A stretch of 52,088 nucleotides of DNA from Planctomycetota bacterium (GTDB lineage Bacteria > Planctomycetota > Phycisphaerae > Phycisphaerales > SM1A02): NCBI GenBank assembly GCA_017859745.1, contig JAFMML010000017.1, positions 1 through 52,088 of the forward strand, given 5' to 3'. The notes under the pieces are model-generated. The model was not told the DNA's origin and did no database searches. It was given only the letters and a program-made list of their open reading frames with translations. A program made the translations under genes and the position numbers. Shown here in pieces: positions 49,718 through 52,088 of this stretch (its first letter is position 1; each line of letters opens with the position of its first letter).

Positions 49718-50593
49718 TCAGTCCCGAGCCACCAGGTACGCGATCCAACCCTGGCACGCATCGCCCTCCCGGGTCGGCTTGAACTTGCCATCGCCCTCGC
49801 CGTCCTTCGTCGTGCCCTCCCACCACACCTCGACGGTGCCGAAACCGGCTTCGCGCAGGCACTCCTGGATCTCCGGCAAGGTCCAGAGCCTCCATTCGTA
49901 GACGAACGCCGAGTCGATCTCGCTGCCATCCGGGAATCGAAAGTGGATGCGGGTCACCACGTCGCCGGTGATGGGGTTGTAGCGATCGGTGTCCCAGACG
50001 TAGGTGAACCCCTTGAGCGGCCGATCCTCCTCGCCTTCCTCGAAGGACTCGCTGCCTCCGTATGCGTCGAGCAGGAAGATGCCGTCGGCCTTCAGGCCCC
50101 GCCTCGCCGCCTTGAAGTACGCGATCAGCTCCGGCCGCGTCTTGAAGAGGTAGTAGCTGAAGTTGAAGGCGCCGATGCAGTCGACCCGGGGGCACTTCAC
50201 GGTGCGGACGTCCTCGAGTCGAACGTCCACACGGCGGCGGGCATCCTCCGGAAGCGGATCGATGTGGCGTCGCATCCCCCAGGACTGGACCTCGTCATCC
50301 AGATCGACCGCGATCGCGGTGTTCTCCTTCCGATGGCGAACCCACGTCGATGCGAGATACATGGTCCCGGCGAAGTCCTCGCGAAAACTCTCGGCCTTGC
50401 GACCTCGGACCTTCCTCCAGACCTTGTCGATGAACCGGACCTCGTTCTCGGGCGCCTGCACCGACAACTCGTAGAGCTCGTGGCGATCGCTCGTGGCGGC
50501 GGTTCGTCTCGGCCTTCGAGACTTGCTCTTGCCGCTCCCACCCTTGCCGCCGGTGGACCGGGGCGACGATCCAGATGCCTGCTTGGAAGCCAC
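49718..50593 (-). CDS. Class I SAM-dependent methyltransferase with basic N-terminus
   Basis: The 291-residue protein has a 35-residue Gly/Lys/Ser/Arg-rich tail, then a methyltransferase domain: SFREDFAGTMYLASTWVRHR in the SAM-binding motif I position, NTAIAVDLDDEV (motif II acidic residue), and IGAFNFSYYLFK (motif IV region). The segment after it is beta-rich (FTYVWDTDRYNPITG, IHFRFPDG). The substrate is unknown. GTG 50593 is favoured because GGGAG lies 5 nt upstream; GTG 50599 is an alternative. A -10-like TACACT at 50689-50694 would leave a leader of about 90 nt. It lies 33 bases before the polyprenyl synthase gene. Confidence 0.78.
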   Translation of the reverse strand: MASKQASGSSPRSTGGKGGSGKSKSRRPRRTAATSDRHELYELSVQAPENEVRFIDKVWRKVRGRKAESFREDFAGTMYLASTWVRHRKENTAIAVDLDDEVQSWGMRRHIDPLPEDARRRVDVRLEDVRTVKCPRVDCIGAFNFSYYLFKTRPELIAYFKAARRGLKADGIFLLDAYGGSESFEEGEEDRPLKGFTYVWDTDRYNPITGDVVTRIHFRFPDGSEIDSAFVYEWRLWTLPEIQECLREAGFGTVEVWWEGTTKDGEGDGKFKPTREGDACQGWIAYLVARD

Positions 50594-50688
50594 GAACACT
50601 CCCTGTCTTCTCGATCCGGTCGAATCCGATCGGCGGCGGGGCGCATCGATCGCCACGTGGCCGTCGCGACACCCTGCCGCGGGGCGGG

Positions 50689-50694
50689 AGTGTA
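50689..50694 (-). promoter_or_regulatory. Candidate -10 element of the methyltransferase gene
   Basis: TACACT on the minus strand lies 95 bases before GTG 50593. No -35 match is visible. Confidence 0.3.
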
Positions 50695-50841
50695 CTCGCA
50701 GCGACATGCGACACGGCTCCATGCGGCGACTGAACGGTCGCCCGCGTCGACGTCCCCTCGTTCGACGGGCCGCTCCCGCGCCGACTGCGGCTCTCGCAAC
50801 ACGGCCGCTGCGCTACGCGGGGTTCGGTGGCGGCATCGGCG

Positions 50842-50876
50842 TTGACCCGGGGAGCCCGGGCGACGATCCTCGCGAC
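50842..50876 (+). promoter_or_regulatory. Leaderless-type promoter of the ChaN-like gene
   Basis: TTGACC (50842-50847), 17 bp, GATCCT (50865-50870), six nt, ATG (50877). This matches the proC promoter element by element. Confidence 0.65.
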
Positions 50877-51857
50877 ATGAACCCCTTCAAGTCCCCCGCC
50901 CGCGTCGTGGTCTGCGTGTCGCTTTCGACCCTCGCCGCCGCGCTGGCTTCCGGCTGCGCCTCGGCAGGCCGGTCCACCGTCGGCTCACAGGCCTTCGATC
51001 CTCCCCCGATGTCGGCGGAGATCGCCCGAACGCTGCCCGCCTTCGACGGGACCGGCCGATCGCTGACCTGGACGGAGGTGCTCGATCTCGCATCGGCGAG
51101 CGACGTGATCGTCGTGGGCGAACAGCACGACGATCCCGGCGCCCACGCCATCGAACTCGCCCTCGTGGAGGACCTGCTCGACCGGCACCCCGGGTCGATG
51201 GTGTCGATGGAGATGCTCGAGCGCCATGAACAGGCCGATCTCGATGCGTACCTCGCCGACGAGATCGATCTTGCGACCTTCATCGAGCGCACCGGCAGCG
51301 CCCGCTGGTCCGGATCGCAACGCTGGGAGGATTCCTACGGACGCCTCGTCGAGGCCGCCAAGGCCCGCGGCGGGCGCGTCGTCGCCGCGAATGCGCCGCG
51401 GAAGTACGTGCGCCGTGCCCGCGTCGAGGGATACGAGGCGCTCGAGGCCCTGCCCGAAGAGGAGCGTGTGCTGTTCGATCTGCCCGAGCGCCTCGACGAG
51501 GGCGCCTACCGCGAACGCTTCCGGGAGATCATGACGTCGATGCGCGAGGCCAACGGCAATCCCCCCCCTTCCGAGGAGTCGATCGAGAACCTGCTGAGGT
51601 CGCAGATGGTCTGGGACGCGACGATGGCCGCCTCGATCGCGAACGCCCTCGCCGATCCGGATCTGCCCGCGGATGCGAAGGTCGTCCACGCGGTGGGACG
51701 GTTCCACAGCGACTTCGAGGGGGGAACCATCCTCGAGCTCGCACGTCTGATGCCGGAGGCGCGGATCCTCGTGGTCAGCGTGACGCCCGATGGCGTCGCC
51801 CCGGGAGACGACGACCTCGGCCGAGCGGACGTGCTGGTCTTCGGCGGCGCCCGGTAG
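50877..51857 (+). CDS. ChaN-family (Tiki superfamily) lipoprotein
   Basis: The 326-residue lipoprotein has signal CVSLSTLAAALASGC (Cys27) and the haem-binding uptake/ChaN domain: DVIVVGEQHDDPGAHAIELALVEDLL (GEQHD motif), VSMEMLERHEQADLDAYL, RWEDSYGRLVEAAKARGGRVVAANAPRKYVRRA, VWDATMAASIAN and VVHAVGRFHSDFEGG. Related proteins bind haem or resemble Tiki-type proteases via the conserved Glu/His residues. The ATG is fixed by the signal peptide and the promoter 6 nt upstream. Its TAG directly abuts the convergent glycosyltransferase stop at 51858. Confidence 0.88.
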   Translation: MNPFKSPARVVVCVSLSTLAAALASGCASAGRSTVGSQAFDPPPMSAEIARTLPAFDGTGRSLTWTEVLDLASASDVIVVGEQHDDPGAHAIELALVEDLLDRHPGSMVSMEMLERHEQADLDAYLADEIDLATFIERTGSARWSGSQRWEDSYGRLVEAAKARGGRVVAANAPRKYVRRARVEGYEALEALPEEERVLFDLPERLDEGAYRERFREIMTSMREANGNPPPSEESIENLLRSQMVWDATMAASIANALADPDLPADAKVVHAVGRFHSDFEGGTILELARLMPEARILVVSVTPDGVAPGDDDLGRADVLVFGGAR

Positions 51858-52088
51858 TCACTTGTACTCGACGATCCGCGAGCCTCTGCGACGCATCCGA
51901 TCGATGCGATGCTTGATCAGGCCAACGCACCCCGCGAACTTCGAGATCACGCACGCCAGCGCGTACAGCGTCGAGTCTCCCAGCGACCGCCCTCCGCGGC
52001 GCGACGCGACGGCGATCCGAACGGCCTGAACTGCCAGCAAGAGGACATAGACGCCGATGCTGATGCCAAGGGTCGGCCAAGCCAGTGC
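51858..52088 (-). CDS. C-terminal end of a membrane protein, probably a family-2 glycosyltransferase (5' end outside window)
   Basis: The frame is open to the window edge on the 5' side, giving 77 codons. They encode one hydrophobic segment (LGISIGVYVLLLAVQAVRI), a second weaker one (LYALACVISKFAGCVGLI), and the tail HRIDRMRRRGSRIVEYK. Membrane glycosyltransferases of family 2 often end with a similar helix and a terminal I(E)YK sequence, so this is the best guess. An internal start would miss the first membrane segment. Confidence 0.5.
   Translation of the reverse strand, partial: ALAWPTLGISIGVYVLLLAVQAVRIAVASRRGGRSLGDSTLYALACVISKFAGCVGLIKHRIDRMRRRGSRIVEYK

Overview
The window is high-GC, gene-dense bacterial DNA with no rRNA, CRISPR array, insertion sequence, phage or integration signature. 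It looks like a housekeeping chromosome segment of a planctomycete, most likely class Phycisphaerae. The evidence for this is a secreted 3-keto-disaccharide hydrolase (DUF1080) protein, a DUF1573 protein, excisionase-type HTH proteins with receiver or membrane modules, a lysine-rich DksA-like protein, zinc-ribbon membrane proteins, and GatCA. This assignment rests on gene content read by eye; no phylogeny was run.

Layout. 1-1335: a partial ORF and a family-2 glycosyltransferase. 1488-1864: a tRNA-Ser/tRNA-Pro unit with a good terminator, divergent from truB. 2547-5902: lspA, a histone-tailed DksA-like protein and accA, all on the minus strand. 5996-8427: proC coupled to an APC permease. 8434-10604: an ABC-2 exporter pair. 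10665-13535: a DUF1573 protein, a calcineurin-like phosphatase and tsaB. 13702-15554: an HTH-receiver regulator coupled to a pseudo-receiver/GAF-like protein. 15581-17278: psd and a tail-anchored HTH protein, head to head with mutY. 18470-20860: a 7TM-HD phosphodiesterase. 21109-23569: a lipoprotein and gatCA. 23698-29077: an RND efflux pair coupled to the DUF1080 protein. 29157-32605: a zinc-ribbon membrane protein, 3-hydroxyanthranilate dioxygenase, a multi-spanning membrane protein and a thioredoxin-like lipoprotein. 32728-36989: glutamate dehydrogenase and pyruvate phosphate dikinase. 37136-39410: pabB and a PilZ-like protein. 39604-45170: a transglutaminase/DUF58 cluster with three small or unassigned partners. 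45358-46921: a membrane protein and panC. 47009-51857: a tandem thioredoxin protein, a polyprenyl diphosphate synthase, a methyltransferase and a ChaN-type lipoprotein. 51858-52088: the C-terminal end of what is probably a membrane glycosyltransferase.

The genes serve central metabolism (fatty acid initiation, proline, pantothenate, folate, glutamate, PEP/pyruvate), tRNA biology (truB, tsaB, gatCA, two tRNAs), the envelope (lspA, psd, polyprenyl synthase, RND, ABC-2, several lipoproteins) and signalling. The most notable shared signal is regulatory. About a dozen transcription-unit heads carry a -10-like hexamer (mostly TANNNT, twice GATCCT) ending 6-8 nt before the start codon, with no Shine-Dalgarno sequence, so their mRNAs are probably leaderless. 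Two of them have full -35 boxes at 17-bp spacing. Four share a near-identical element running from TAC through TTCCCG(T)C to ATG. This signature also settles several start codons.
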